Source: Cornus controversa
Taxonomy: Eukaryota > Streptophyta > Magnoliopsida > Cornales > Cornaceae
Direction of reading: 5' to 3'
Length of the DNA: 64,000 nt
Assembly (NCBI GenBank): GCA_026545225.1
Contig: CM048845.1
Span: 62,640,533 to 62,704,532, forward strand
The notes under the pieces: model-generated
The model's database searches: none
What the model was told of the DNA's origin: nothing
What the model saw: the letters and a program-made list of their open reading frames with translations, nothing else
Translations under genes and position numbers: made by a program
Shown: piece after piece, positions 45,500-56,322 of the stretch
Layout of the letters: each line of letters starts with the position of its first letter
Numbering within the stretch: position 1 is the stretch's first letter

Positions 45500-47355
45500 A
45501 TTGGCGCCGTCTGTGGGAAACGAGCACAAAATCTGACAGTCCTATTCGAATCATACACGAAGCATGATGAACCTTCGATCTGGATTGGAGACCACGGCCA
45601 TACAGGATCCCCCTGTTGGCCAAGGTCCTCCGGTACATGACCTACCTGGCCAAGGGAACCCCCCGGTCATGCAGGATCTTCCCATCGGTACTGACCCCCC
45701 AAACGCATAGGACGCGACAGCCAATCTGCCCGCAGGTCATGGAGGTACGCAGCCCCTTGGACAGACGGACTTCCTGGGGACACACCCCGAAGTCCCAAAC
45801 GACCAGGGGCGTGTCGCAGCGTTGGAGCACCAGGTCCAGAACTTAAATCAAAGTCTGGTCTAATTGCTCCAGCAAAATGCAGCGATTCTGTAACGCCTCC
45901 CCCCTGTGGCGTCGATACCATCACAAAGTTAAGTGAGGACTGTTGATCCTGAGGAGGACGACGTTTGGAGAGAAAGTGAAGTCCCGATGGAGGACGCAGC
46001 TCAGAGTCACGTAAGAGGTGGGACGAATCAGAGCCGTTTGGTCCCTCTTGAGAGGAGCCAACCCCATGGGGATTCCGCATCCCTTGCTTATCACGATATG
46101 GAGATACAGGACCTAAGACCCAGGGTAGAAAACATGGCCCACGCCATAAGAGGGAAAGGTCCTGCCACGATAGAGGATTTGGTCTAGCAAACCAACCTCC
46201 TTTTCTCTGCAGGGGTAATGAACTGTCCCCTGCCCCCCAGGTTCAAGATGGCCACAGTGGAAAGCTTTGACAGGACTAAGGACCCGCTAGATCACCAGGA
46301 AACTTACAAGGCCTTGATGCATCTTCAGGCGGTACCCGACGAGATCATGTGCAGAGCCTTTCCCACTACATTGAAGGGCTCCGCCAAGTCCTGGTTCAAT
46401 AGTTTAAAGCCATCAACTGTCCGTTCTTTCAACGAGCTGAGCCATCTATTTGTTGGCAATTTCATTGCTGCCCGGAGACACAGGAAACCCGCTACCTATC
46501 TCATGAATGTAAGGCAAGCTAAGGGATAATCGTTGCGGGACTATATCAATCGATTCAATAGAGAAATGTTATAAGTAGATGCCTTGGATGACAAGGTGGC
46601 CATTACAGCGTTCATGGGAGGGCTATTACCCTCTAAATTCCTATACTCTGTTTCTAAGCATCCCCCTGAAAGCATGTCCGAATTACTTGTGAAAGCCTAA
46701 AAATACATGAATGCCGAGGATGCCCTTGATGCCCGAAGGGAAAAAGGTGACAGCGACAAAAAAGTGGACAGGAAGAGGGGAGGACAACCGAGCAGAGAGG
46801 AACGGAACCCCAAGTACAACAGAGTATCATAGGAACAGAATGACAGGACCGTGCGCCATGAAAGGGGGTTCAGTTTCACCCCGTTGAACGCTCCTATAAG
46901 CCAGATCCTCCTCCACATCCAGGACGACCCGGCTGTGTCATGGCCTCTGAAGTTGAGAACTGATCCGGCCAGGAGATCTCGTGACAAGTATTGTAGGTTC
47001 CATCGTGATCATGGCCATGATACCAATGAATGCATGGATTTGAAAAGGCAGATTGAGAATTTAATTTAAAGGGGCCAATTGCGGAGATTTGTGGCCGGCG
47101 GGGGGCAGAGAATGCAGAATCAGACACAGGATGTAAACGAGGGTACGGCTCGCAAGAACCCTCCAATAAGGGAAATTAGAGTCATCTCAGGAGGAGTCGG
47201 GGGGGGGGGGGAGTCTAATGCCGCTTGCAAAGCACATGCTAGGAAAGTCAGAAATTTCTCTGAAGTCGGTGAGGTGAGCCAGTCACCCGCCAAGTGCCTT
47301 CGGTTGAACGACCAAGTCATAACTTTTTCAGAGGATCACGCCAAAAAAGTTTAGC
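45500..47355 (+). pseudogene. Gypsy gag, degenerate
   Basis: Plus-strand gag pieces follow the primer site. The Retrotrans_gag core is MATVESFDRTKDPLDHQETY ... MCRAFPTTLKGSAKSWFNSL ... at 46248-46529. It then meets a stop and resumes as SLRDYINRFNREML. The zinc-binding motif YCRFHRDHGHDTNEC lies at about 46990-47035. At least four in-frame stops (for example at 46527, 46574 and 46698) and frameshifts, including a G10-12 run near 47200. Confidence 0.85.
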
Positions 47356-47830
47356 AACCCCACGATGATGCCCTCGTCATCACATTAATCATTGCCAACT
47401 TCACAATTACGCGGGTGTTAATCGAAAACGGTAGCTCCACAGATATCCTCTTTGTAGATGCATTTAATCAGATGAAGATTGGAAGAAACAAACTCAAGAC
47501 CACTCAGGCGCCACTCGTGGGCTTCTCTGGAGAGAAACTCCTTCCCTTGGGCACAATTGACCTCCCGGTTACAGCTGGTTCAAGTCCCAGATAAGTCACC
47601 AAGATGGTGACTTTCTTTGTGGTGGATTGCCCAACCACGTATAATGTCATTCTGGGAAGACCCACGTTGAATGCTATGAGAGCTGTGACCTCCACCTACC
47701 ACCTCCTCGTTCGGTTCCCCATAGAGCATGGTGTTGGGGAATTGAGAGGAGATCAGGTCACTGCCAGATAATGTTATGCCACCTCCCTAAGAGAGAGGAA
47801 GATGACATAAACCCTAAACATTGAGGGACA
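47356..47830 (+). pseudogene. Gypsy aspartic protease, degenerate
   Basis: The plus strand reads VLIENGSSTDILFVDAFNQM then GFSGEKLLPLGTIDLPVTAG and [20 protein letters not shown], the retropepsin-like domain of gypsy elements. The catalytic Asp expected before N/G-G-S is Glu here (IENGSS). Stops at about 47593 and 47769 interrupt it. Confidence 0.8.
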
Positions 47831-48718
47831 AGAGATGCAGGAAAAAGAAGAGGTCCGTCATGCAGAGCCGATGGAAGAATATAATTGAGGTCAACTTGAA
47901 TGAACAAGGCACGGGGAAAAAGGTGAGCTTGGGATCGTCACTCTCACCCACCTCTCGGGAGGAGATGGTGCGATTCCTCAGAACGAATGAGGATGTGTTC
48001 GTATGGTCCCACAAGGATATGCCTGGGATCGATCCAACCATTGCCGTACATCAACTGAATATCGACCCCATTGTCAAGCCAGTAAGGCAAAAAATGGAGA
48101 GTCTTTGCCCTAGAAAGAAACGTGGCAATTTCCGAGAAGGTAGAGAAGTTATTGAAGGCCAACTTTGTGCGGGAAACCAATTACCCAGACTGATTGGCAA
48201 ACGTAGTGCTGGTTAAAAAATCTAATGGGAAGTGGCGCATGTGTGTCGACTTTACCGACCTAAACAAAGCATGTCCGAAAGACAGCTTCCCCCTCCCCCG
48301 GATTGACATGCTCGTGGAAGGGACGACAGGGTACAAACGGCTCAGCTTCATGGATGCCTACTCAGGATATAATCAAATTCCGATGTGGCCGTCAGACCAG
48401 GAGAGGACATCCTTCATAACAGAAAGGGGATTGTACTGCTACACGGTAATGCCATTCGGCCTGAAGAATGTCGGCGCAACCTATCAAAGGCTGGTAAATA
48501 AAATGTTCAAGGAGCAAATTGGCAGAAATATGGAAGTGTATGTCGATGATATGCTTGTCAAAAGTCAAGAGGCTGCCAACCACTTGGTTGATTTACAGGA
48601 AGCCTTTGATGTCCTTCGAAATTACAGAATGAAGCTCAATCCAAGTAAGTGTGCATTTGGAGTATCTTCTGGGAAGTTCTTGGGTTATCTAGTTAGCAAG
48701 AGGGGGATAGACGTGTGA
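47831..48718 (+). pseudogene. Gypsy reverse transcriptase, truncated
   Basis: Linker, then RT: NVVLVKKSNGKWRMCVDFTD, PRIDMLVEGTTGYKRLSFMDAYSGYNQI, ITERGLYCYTVMPFGLKNVG and the active site EVYVDDMLVKS (YVDD near 48541), ending GKFLGYLVSKRGI. A frameshift separates the linker (47821-48216) from RT (48194-48718). RT stops at 48718 where the thumb should continue, and RNase H is absent. Confidence 0.9.
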
Positions 48719-48740
48719 AGTAAACCAAGTCACACAGGGC

Positions 48741-49985
48741 ATGGAATGGGCGGAACCGATAGTCAAATACATAAGCAATGGCGAATTACCGTCGGATAAA
48801 GCAGAAGTGCACAGAACTAGGGTCAGGGCATCTAGGTACACCCTGATCGATGGAATCCTCTACAGAAGGGGAGTTTCCTTACCCTACCTACGATGCGTGT
48901 CAACAGAAGAAGCGCAGAGTGTTATGAAGGAAATTCATGAAGGGGAATGTGGAAACCATGCAGGAGGCAGGTCCTTGGCTCACAAGGCCATTAGGCAGGG
49001 GTACTACTGGCCTTCTATGCAGCAAGACGCAATGAACTTTGTCAAGAGGTGCGAAAAGTGGCAACGCTTCGCCAACATCCCGAGACAGCCTCCGGAAGAG
49101 CTGACACCAATAATGGCCCCGTGGCCTTTTGCCCAATGGGGAATGGATTTTGTTGGCCCTCTACCCATAGGAAAGGGGCAGACAAAATTCGCAATTGTAG
49201 CGGTTGACTACTTCACTAAATGGGTGGAAGCCGAGCCCCTAGCTACAATAGGGGAAAGGAACGTCATCAGTTTCGTATGGAAATCTATCATATGCAGGTT
49301 TGGTGTCCCAAGGGTCATAATTATGGATAATGCAAAGTAGTTTGAGAGCCAACGGTTCCAAGATTTTTGCACAGAGCATGGCATAAACCACCGGTACTCC
49401 TAACCAGGCCACCCACAGGCCAATGGGCAGGCTGAAGTAGCCAACAGAACTATATTTAAAATGATTAAGAAATGCCTGGATGACTCCAAAGGAGCATGGC
49501 CAGAGCTGTTGCCAAGCATTCTGTGGGCCTATAGGACCACCGTTAGAGTCCCCATAGGAGAGACGCCCTACTTCTTAGCTTTCGGAAGCGAGGCCGTTCT
49601 GCCTGTCGAAATGGGGACGGTGGCAAGCCATCGTGCCAAGCATTATGATCCAGTTCACAACGAGAGGGAACTAAGGGCCAGTGTCAATTTCATCGACGAG
49701 AAAAGGGAGCAGGCGCAGGTACGAATGGCTGCGTATCAACAGGCCATGTCCTGGTATTACAACACCAGAGTCAAGCATAGGATTTTTCAGCCTGGTGATC
49801 TAGTCTTGCGAGAAGTCACTCAAGCCACCAAACCTCACGGCACTAGAAAGCTGGCCCCTAATTGGGAGGGCCTGTAAAAAGTGGTTAGGACTCAAATGGG
49901 AGGCACTTACTGGCTGGAAACGTTAGAAGGAAGACAGCTTGCCCATCCTTGGAACGCCGAGCATTTAATAAAGTTCTATCAGTAA
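48741..49985 (+). pseudogene. Gypsy integrase, degenerate
   Basis: The plus strand contains the HHCC zinc-binding region (HEGECGNHAGG ... YYWPSMQQD ... VKRCEKWQRF; the second Cys is Trp). The catalytic core shows Asp in QWGMDFVGPLP and Asp in IIMDNAK followed by a TAG where the family has Gln, plus Glu in HPQANGQAEVANRT. A C-terminal region follows (VLREVTQATKPHGTRKLAPN ... WNAEHLIKFYQ) with stops near 49338, 49401 and 49875. It starts only about 20 bp after the RT fragment, so the intervening RNase H (over 1 kb in relatives) was deleted. Confidence 0.9.
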
Positions 49986-50214
49986 GGTTTTTCCTTGACT
50001 TGTTAATTTTTTGCCCCATCCTCTTTAAGTTTTAGCTTGCATTTGCTTTGAGGAAGTATCATTGTAAAGGTTGGTTGTGCTGCCGGACCTTAAATATCAT
50101 TTTAGAGGTCGGTGCTAATGCCTAAGACCTCGGGATAGGGTTCCTGTCCAGTTCTAGTTTGTCTCTAGGAAGTTTTTATTATGAAATAAAATGTGTTATT
50201 CCCTAAAAACTGTT

Positions 50215-50595
50215 GCTACAAAACTCTACGGGGACACACCTCTACGGAGGGCCTTTGAAGAAAAAGGCGGGGTTAATAAATCTCGAGAAAAGACAAAACC
50301 CTACGGGGACGCACCTCTACGGAGGGCCTTTGAAGAAAAAGACGGGGTTAATAAATCCCGAGAAAAGACAAAACCCTACGGGGGCAAAACCCTACGGGGA
50401 CACACCTCTACGGAGGGCCTTTGAAGAAAAAGGCGGGGTTAATAAATCCCGAGAAAAGACAAAACCCTACGGGGGCAAAACCCTACGGGGACACACCTTT
50501 ACGGAGGGCTTTCGAAGAAAAAGGCAGGGTGAATAAATCTCGAGAAAAGACAAGACCCTACGGGGACACACCTCCACGGAGGGTCTCTTCAAGTA
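50215..50595. repeat. Tandem repeats after gypsy integrase
   Basis: About five units of 'ctctacggagggcctttgaagaaaaaggcggggttaataaat' plus 'cgagaaaagacaaaaccctacgggg', with a variable extra 'ggcaaaaccctacggggac' insert, so spacing alternates between about 80 and 100 bp. Open in two frames by chance; treated as untranslated repeat of the element. Its wording resembles the repeat at 1-260. Confidence 0.85.
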
Positions 50596-50682
50596 GAATG
50601 AATCAAAACTTCAAAGAATGTAGAAGTAACCTCTACACAACGACCCATGTTCAATAAATAGAAATATACTATCCTTCATTAA

Positions 50683-52744
50683 TTAACAACGGAAAAAGGT
50701 ACATGGAGCCTCTACAAAGAGTAACATTACATAGGTACCAAAAGAAAAAAAACTCCAACTCAAGGGTCGGGATCCAAGTTGCAGACCGGAGAAGTTTATA
50801 TCAGGCCATTGATCCTGCGCCACTTTGCGAAAATACTCAAACCCATCAATGTATGACTGGTTGAGGGCCCTGTCAAAATCAGGCGACTCTTTGAAATTCT
50901 CCACGGCCAGTTCTTTAATTCTGGGCAGGTCGGCATTCCACCTAGCAATATCCTCCCGTTCATGGCTGAGCTGGGAGTTGAGGGTGTTTATTTCTTCACA
51001 TTGAGAAACGCGAAGGGTCTCAAGCTGTGAGTTAAAGTTGGTACGTTCACTAGCAAAGGAGGCGTGTTCCTTGGCAAAGGCTATTTTTTACTTCCCCAGC
51101 TCCTCCTCTGCACATAGGAGACGGTTGGAGAGACCATGGGCAATCGTCAAGTCCTGTTAAATACACAAGGGAAACACACGGCGAAGAAGGAGAAATATTA
51201 AAATTTCACCTAAGCATGATAAGGAGACCAGGGGCACACCTGAGCCATATTGGCCAGCAAATATCCAGTAGAGGGAACGGAATCGAGAGCGTCCACCTTT
51301 TCCAGATCACGTGGGAGAGCAAACTCCCCAGCCTTTTTTATGGCAAAGGATGTGTCACCCAGCAACGAACCAGTATGGCCGGCCGACAGGGTTAGTAGCC
51401 CGGTGTGGCTAGTGGCCGGGGAGAAGGATACATGCGAGCTGCCTCCACCAAAAAGTTGAGTCACTGGCACCCCAAAGGCACTTGGGTTGACCAGACTACC
51501 ACCCGCGAACAGAGGAGGATAAGGTATCACAAAGGGGCTGGGGCCAGGAGTCGGAGTACTCATGGTGGCTGTGAGAGGAGAATTCCCAATAGAGGGAGGA
51601 GAAGATAAGCCCCCACCTGTAGGTGCACCGGTGCTCCTGATAACTACAGGATGGCGTCGTCTTTTTTGAGCAGGGGACGAGGATCCCGCGACACCTTTCC
51701 CTTTCGCCAACATACGAATGTCTTGATCGGGCTTTCTCCGAGATCCTGTACGATGTTTACGATAAAGCTTATATTTCTCAACTCCAGGAAGAGAAGGGAA
51801 TGAAGAGTAAGAAATATAAAAGTATACCTCGCCTATCCCTAAGCATGCGAGGGGGGTAACCTAGTGTACTCAATCCCGCGTCGGAGGTCAAGGCCACAAC
51901 ATCCCTCATCCCAAGATTATAAATGAAGTCTAGCCTGTCTTCCTCTTCTTGACTCACCTTGGGCTCTACTCTAACCGCTGGTTTATTAAAATACATAAAT
52001 CTGTGTAAGCATACGTAAGAAAGGTGAAAGTGGCCTAAAAAGAGGAAATAATAGAAAAAGCTCACCACTTACGACCCCTTCAGTCCAGGTGCGGGGAATG
52101 CAGTGAGGAGAAAGCTCCTAGTCTCCCGAGACGAAAAAGAATCATTCCTTCCAGTTCTTTATCCGTTGACTGTTGTCAAGAATCACCAGTCCTTTGGGAA
52201 GACACCCTGGCCCGCGAGACCGGCCTTGAATATGGCGCCAGTCCTTATTTTTTAAAAGAGTATAACAAGAAAGGAACTCGTTGATAGTTGGTTGAGGGGT
52301 GAGCTTGCTGGACCTCCAAAGGACCAGGGTGGCCATAATAATGCGCTAAGAGTTAGGCGTAAGCTGAGAAGGACAGAGGTTGATATACCGGAGCAGCTCT
52401 TTTGCAAAGTCCAGGATTGGGAAATGTAGGCCTGAAAGAAAGTGGCCTTCATAGAAGCACATTTCTCCGGGACAGATGGAAAAAGCCCCCTCCGCGGGCA
52501 AAGGAGCTCTAGCTTCAACCCCGTCTGGAAAAGGGAATAAAGTTGCTAGCTCTTCAACATCGGCATCTGTCATTGTAGAGCTGATATCTTGGCATTCGTT
52601 GTAATCTGCCATTGTAGAATGAAGAAAATCGAATACTTGGACAAGGGGAGAGCCGGGGGCAAAGAGCTCTGGGTTTGGCTTGTCGAAGTTATGATCAACG
52701 ATGTATAGACAACGAGAAAGAGAAGGTAGAATAGTGTAGGGCAT
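50683..52744 (-). pseudogene. Antisense ORF of gypsy element (PF04195-like)
   Basis: Opposite in strand to gag-pol, a gene-like region starts with MPYTILPSLSRCLYIVDHNF at 52744. It contains FPDGVEARAPLPAEGAFSIC then HFLSGLHFPILDFAKELLRY and LCPSQLTPNS, a stop, and, continuing, ATLVLWRSSKLTPQPTINEF. This is the pattern of the plant 'putative gypsy type transposon' domain (PF04195). Further exons encode EEEDRLDFIYNLGM (51.9 kb), a Ser/Pro/Gly-rich region (51.2-51.7 kb), a coiled-coil-prone stretch (50.9-51.1 kb) and the terminal FKESPDFDRALNQSYIDGFE at about 50.85 kb. Such antisense ORFs are known in Tat elements; function unknown. Intron borders were not all placed. Confidence 0.7.
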
Positions 52745-53000
52745 GGATCAGAGAAACAAGTTGTAGGTGGGACGAGAGCTAGTAATAAGATGTGTTGGAG
52801 TGAAGGGTAAATGAAGGTAGGATTGCTTATATAGGCAAAGGGAGCCAACCGTTGTAAACCCTCCAACGGCTCTCTCCCAACGGTCCTCAAGCAACAAACA
52901 ACGTTCAAAAGACACTTTTTGTAATGTTCACAAGCCAAGCTGTCACAAAGGAAGCCAGCACAGAGCGTGGACGCGCATGGCCAAATCGCCGGGCGTGGAC

Positions 53001-53190
53001 GGGCCCACCTGGCTGGATCCAGACCCGGGCGCAACTGGAAGGCAACCTGGCCGGGCGCTGCTGGGCCCACCTGGCTGGATCCAGACCCGGGCGCGACTGG
53101 AAGGCAACCTGGCTGGGCGCTGCCGGGCCCACCTGGCTGGGGGCGGCCTGGCCGGGTTCAGCCGGGCGCGGCTGGGCCCACCCGGCATGT
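53001..53190. repeat. GC-rich 62-bp tandem repeat
   Basis: Units start at 53001, 53063 and 53125, each 'gggcccacctggctgg' followed by 'atccagacccgggcgc.actggaaggcaacctgg'. Very GC-rich in an AT-rich window, just upstream of the antisense ORF start and before a purine run. Confidence 0.9.
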
Positions 53191-53204
53191 GCCACGCACG
53201 GGAA

Positions 53205-53300
53205 AGAAAAGAAAAAAGAAGAAAAGAAAAAAAAAGAAAAGAAAGAAAAGAAAAAGAGAAAAGAAAGAAAAAAAGAAAAAAGGAAAAGAAAGAAAAAAAG
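53205..53300 (+). repeat. Purine-rich tract before 3' LTR
   Basis: About 95 nt almost entirely A and G ('aaaagaaaaaagaagaaaag'). It may relate to plus-strand priming, but the immediate LTR neighbour at 53370-53389 is not a clean polypurine tract. Confidence 0.6.
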
Positions 53301-53389
53301 TATTTATCTATATACCAAAGACGAAGCCCAGTAAGCAGTCCAAAGTGTTCATAAGGCCCAGCAATCGACCCTCATGAACAGGGTGCATC

Positions 53390-53733
53390 TGATAGAGTAT
53401 TTGACTAGAATTACGAAACGTGTAACATGAAGGATAAGTTCAAAGTGACGTGGATAGGAAGTCTATTTTACGAGGACTTCTCTATCTCCAAGAGCCAGTC
53501 TCTTACTATGACACAGTCTCACTTGATTGCTATAAATACAGAGGCGATCCATATACCAGGTACGCAATTAATACCCTCTGAGTTCCTCTACAGCTTTGAA
53601 AACCCTTCTGATTTCTGACTTGATCGTCGGAGCGTAGTCAGCCGGCACCGCGCCGTTACCTTTTGATTACTCTTCTCTTGTCCTTTTTACAGGTTGGTGT
53701 TTGACCAGTTCGGGGTGGATTTTTGCTTCATCA
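53390..53733 (+). repeat. 3' LTR of gypsy element
   Basis: 344 bp, matching the 5' LTR with scattered substitutions and two small indels. Confidence 0.93.
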
Positions 53734-54300
53734 CATATCATCATAGAAATCATCTTTTTCTTCTTCTGAAGAGCTATCTTGTTATGGAAAGATTATTTTA
53801 AAGATTTCTTCTTTTATATTATCTGCTAATTCTAGAGCATTTATTTTGTCTTTAGTGACATTTTTGTCTTTGACCTTACATTGTCTTTAGTAGTGACCCT
53901 TTTTTCCACATTTAAAATAAATAGGAGATTTTTCTTGGAAAATGTTCTTTTGCGGAATTTTAGTGTAGATTGATCTGGAGGCTTGGATTTTTAAGTCTTT
54001 TTAGGATTTTTCCTAAATTTTTTATATTTTTTGTTGGTTTGGGTTTTGACGAAGAATAAGGGATTTTGAGGGTATCATAACCAAATTGGTAACAAAATTG
54101 CCCTAACTCAGTTTGACCTGATCTTCTTTCCTCCTTTAATTGGTTTTGTAATTTGATGTCTGTGCCTAGATTGAGTCCTCAACACATACTTCAGATATTA
54201 TTTTGTCAAAAGTATATTGGTTATAATGGATTTCACCATTATATTTATTTTTTATTCGGCTACGGGACCTTTTCAGCAAAGAGAGTTGGTAATAAGGGAT
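53734..54300 (-). pseudogene. Pararetrovirus zinc knuckle/coat end, copy A
   Basis: Continuation of copy A beyond the gypsy insertion. The minus strand encodes a degenerate zinc knuckle near 53875-53915 in which the first Cys is Tyr and a stop lies in the spacer (YFKCGKKGHY then stop, RQCK). It ends at about 54295 (ttggtaat), where copy A stops inside the coat-protein region and about 30 bp of filler leads into copy B at 54328. Confidence 0.75.
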
Positions 54301-54327
54301 CTACCAGAAGGTTGGTATAGCTATTTA

Positions 54328-56005
54328 AAAATGCCGGCCATAATACAGTACATGGAAAAAGTAGTGGATGGAGAATCAGACAAGCAAAGCATCCGTCATT
54401 TTACGGACAACCAATGTGAATGGAATCTTTAAACTCGATTTCCGTCTCTATGTAAGGCTTTATTTTAATCATATATATGTTCCTAAATCTAGGTAGTGTT
54501 CAATTAATCACAAATTAAAAATACAAATAATATAAAAGAAAAATAATCACACGAGACACACAAATTTACATAATTCGACAAAAAACTGTCTATATCATGA
54601 AAAAACCAAAAATTTACTATCAACAATAATAGAATTTACAATAGAGAACCCTCTCAAGAACTTCACAAGAAACTGTTCTCTATGTGCAACCAATATTAAG
54701 CCCTTGATGTTTTAATACACGGTACAGAGAGCCCACTAAACAATATTTGGGCCACAACAACATTTGGTCCGCAAAAGTGATAACATAAGCCATAATTCAG
54801 ACTCCACAGGTAGTTGGGGGCATGAATTCATATCTTTCTTGCTTTGATAAAATAATTCTGAATATATACCTGATACTCTTAAAAATAAATTTTCTTTAAA
54901 AAAAAATATAAATATTTTTTCTTTTCAGCACTTCACGCAGATGAGACACATATAATCAGTAATGTAACCCTGTGTTTGTGATCTTATTTGACACTAAGAT
55001 GTGCTTTTGTTTTTTGGGATGTGAAGGATCATTAATACAAGACCTTTACTTGATGAGCAATGCTACACATCTCGAATAAATATCATGAATTTTAACTCGA
55101 ATCTATGTGGCAGGTAATATAGTCTATTATTCTAGGAGATAAAATTAAATGGTAAGTTATTATTGGTGGGATTCCCCCCATACACGGAATCCTTATGGTA
55201 TTATCACATGCCACATAGATTCGAGTTAAAATTTGTGAAATAAAATTGTGACGTTTAGCATTTCTCTTACTTGATATACCAATTGCAAAATCCTCATTTA
55301 TGCCTGAATAATGCTCTATTTAAATGAATGTCCAATAAAAAGTAAATTTCTTTTTTTTAATTTCATTAAAAGGTAACTTGTTATATGAATTTTGCTACTA
55401 GAAAGAGTCAACTTTGAAATAATTACTTTGAGAAATCTGAAACATAAATTGAAAGTACAGTCCTTTATTATTCAAATTCCGTGTATCTTAACAGAAATCT
55501 TAAACATTGATTCAGGAAAAAAAAATGAAAAAAATAAAATCCTAAAGATTGTCTAAGCACTTCAATGATTCCATCCAGAAAAATGAAAAGGAAAAATTAC
55601 ACCATAGTCCTACTTTTGTACCTTAAAGACAACTAAGTCCTAAAAAAATTTCATTATGACAAAGAAGTCCTACTTTTGAGAACTATTTTCAAATGAGTTC
55701 AAATTTAAACTTTTTTTCACTTTTACCCTTATTACTAAAGTACAAAGTATAAAACTCATTAATTCTTTTCTTTAGATCACACTATAATAGCACATGACAT
55801 TTTTCGGAATTAATATAATATATTTTCATATTTATGGTTCTTATTGTTCTTGTTAATACTTTACCAACTAATGCACGCTTGAGAAATAAAAAAAAAAAAA
55901 CAAAAAACAAAAAACAAAAAATTATGAACAATTTGTGACTCAATCTATCTCAAATATTACAATGGAATATAAAGAAAAGGGGAAATTTTCAACCAAAGAT
56001 ATAGG
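54328..56005. repeat. Tandem segmental duplication, copy B left part
   Basis: Matches 39382-40843, starting 'aaaaatgccggccataatac'. Contains about 190 bp not present in copy A (about 55062-55268), whose ends read 'cacatctcgaataaatatcatgaattttaactcgaatctatgtgg' and the near reverse complement 'ccacatagattcgagttaaaatttgtg'. This looks like a small inverted-repeat MITE. No gene. Confidence 0.85.
55055..55270. mobile_element. Small MITE-like inverted-repeat insertion
   Basis: Present in copy B only. The left end 'tttaactcgaatctatgtggca' is mirrored at the right end by 'tgccacatagattcgagttaaa', a near-perfect inverted repeat of about 22 bp. Copy A reads 'acctttacttgatataccaa' across the site, and 'acttgat' appears on both sides here, giving a candidate target duplication. 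No ORF. Confidence 0.75.
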
Positions 56006-56175
56006 AGGAGATGAATTTGATGATGGATTCAATCACAAGCTGAAGAAAATAATAATATACTGCGGAGATGTAATTGACTCCATTCAAGTTGAGTATGAAC
56101 AAAAAAAAAAAAACTAATGCTGGCTGGAAAGCACGGTGGTGAAGGTGGAGCAGCACATGTAATAACCTGTAAAAA
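56006..56175 (+). pseudogene. Jacalin-related lectin exon fragment (copy B)
   Basis: Reads GGDEFDDGFNHKLKKIIIYC then GDVIDSIQVEYEQ; after a poly-A run another frame reads GGKHGGEGGAAHVI. Lacks the FGPYGG start of copy A because about 220 bp are missing. Non-functional, and ends in (TA)n and viral sequence. Confidence 0.85.
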
Positions 56176-56229
56176 AAGGGTTAATACGTATTTAGATAAT
56201 TATATATATTGAAAATATATATAACTTTA

Positions 56230-56275
<46 letters not shown>

Positions 56276-56322
56276 ATGCAAGTGGGGCGGCTGACTTGTT
56301 TATATGTTAGGTGTATATATAT
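56176..56322. repeat. (TA)n microsatellite at viral junction, copy B
   Basis: (TA)n runs with a non-repetitive interruption of about 38 bp (56278-56315, 'gcaagtggggcggctgac' inside) that copy A lacks. Viral sequence begins at about 56322. Confidence 0.85.

Larger units (their letters stand above)
45149..53738 (+). mobile_element. Ty3/gypsy (Tat-like) retrotransposon, 8.58 kb
   Basis: 5' LTR 45154-45499 (346 bp) and 3' LTR 53390-53733 (344 bp), both TGATAGAG...CTTCATCA. Flanks TATAT (45149-45153) and CATAT (53734-53738) are a TSD with one change; the paralogous empty site in copy B reads 'gacataccatcat' near 60337-60350. Primer site TTGGCGCCGTCTGTGGG lies one base after the 5' LTR. Order: gag, protease, RT, integrase, tandem repeats, antisense ORF, GC-rich repeats, purine tract, 3' LTR. 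Integrase after RT puts it in Ty3/gypsy; the CxFHxDHGHxTxxC gag knuckle and an antisense ORF near the 3' end suggest the Tat lineage. Many stops; RNase H is missing. Non-autonomous today. Confidence 0.93.

Noticed and set aside
50215-50595. CRISPR-like regular repeats
   Set aside because: Units are adjoining and similar throughout with no unique spacers; plant retroelement context.
50191-50657. Repetitive plus-strand ORFs (RAFEEKGGVNKSREK-type)
   Set aside because: They are open only because the tandem repeat lacks stops in those frames; in an untranslated part of the gypsy element.
52924-53377. Three overlapping plus-strand frames ending in Lys/Glu/Arg-rich tails
   Set aside because: They are products of the GC-rich 62-bp repeat and the purine tract; all three frames are open, as expected of low-complexity DNA.
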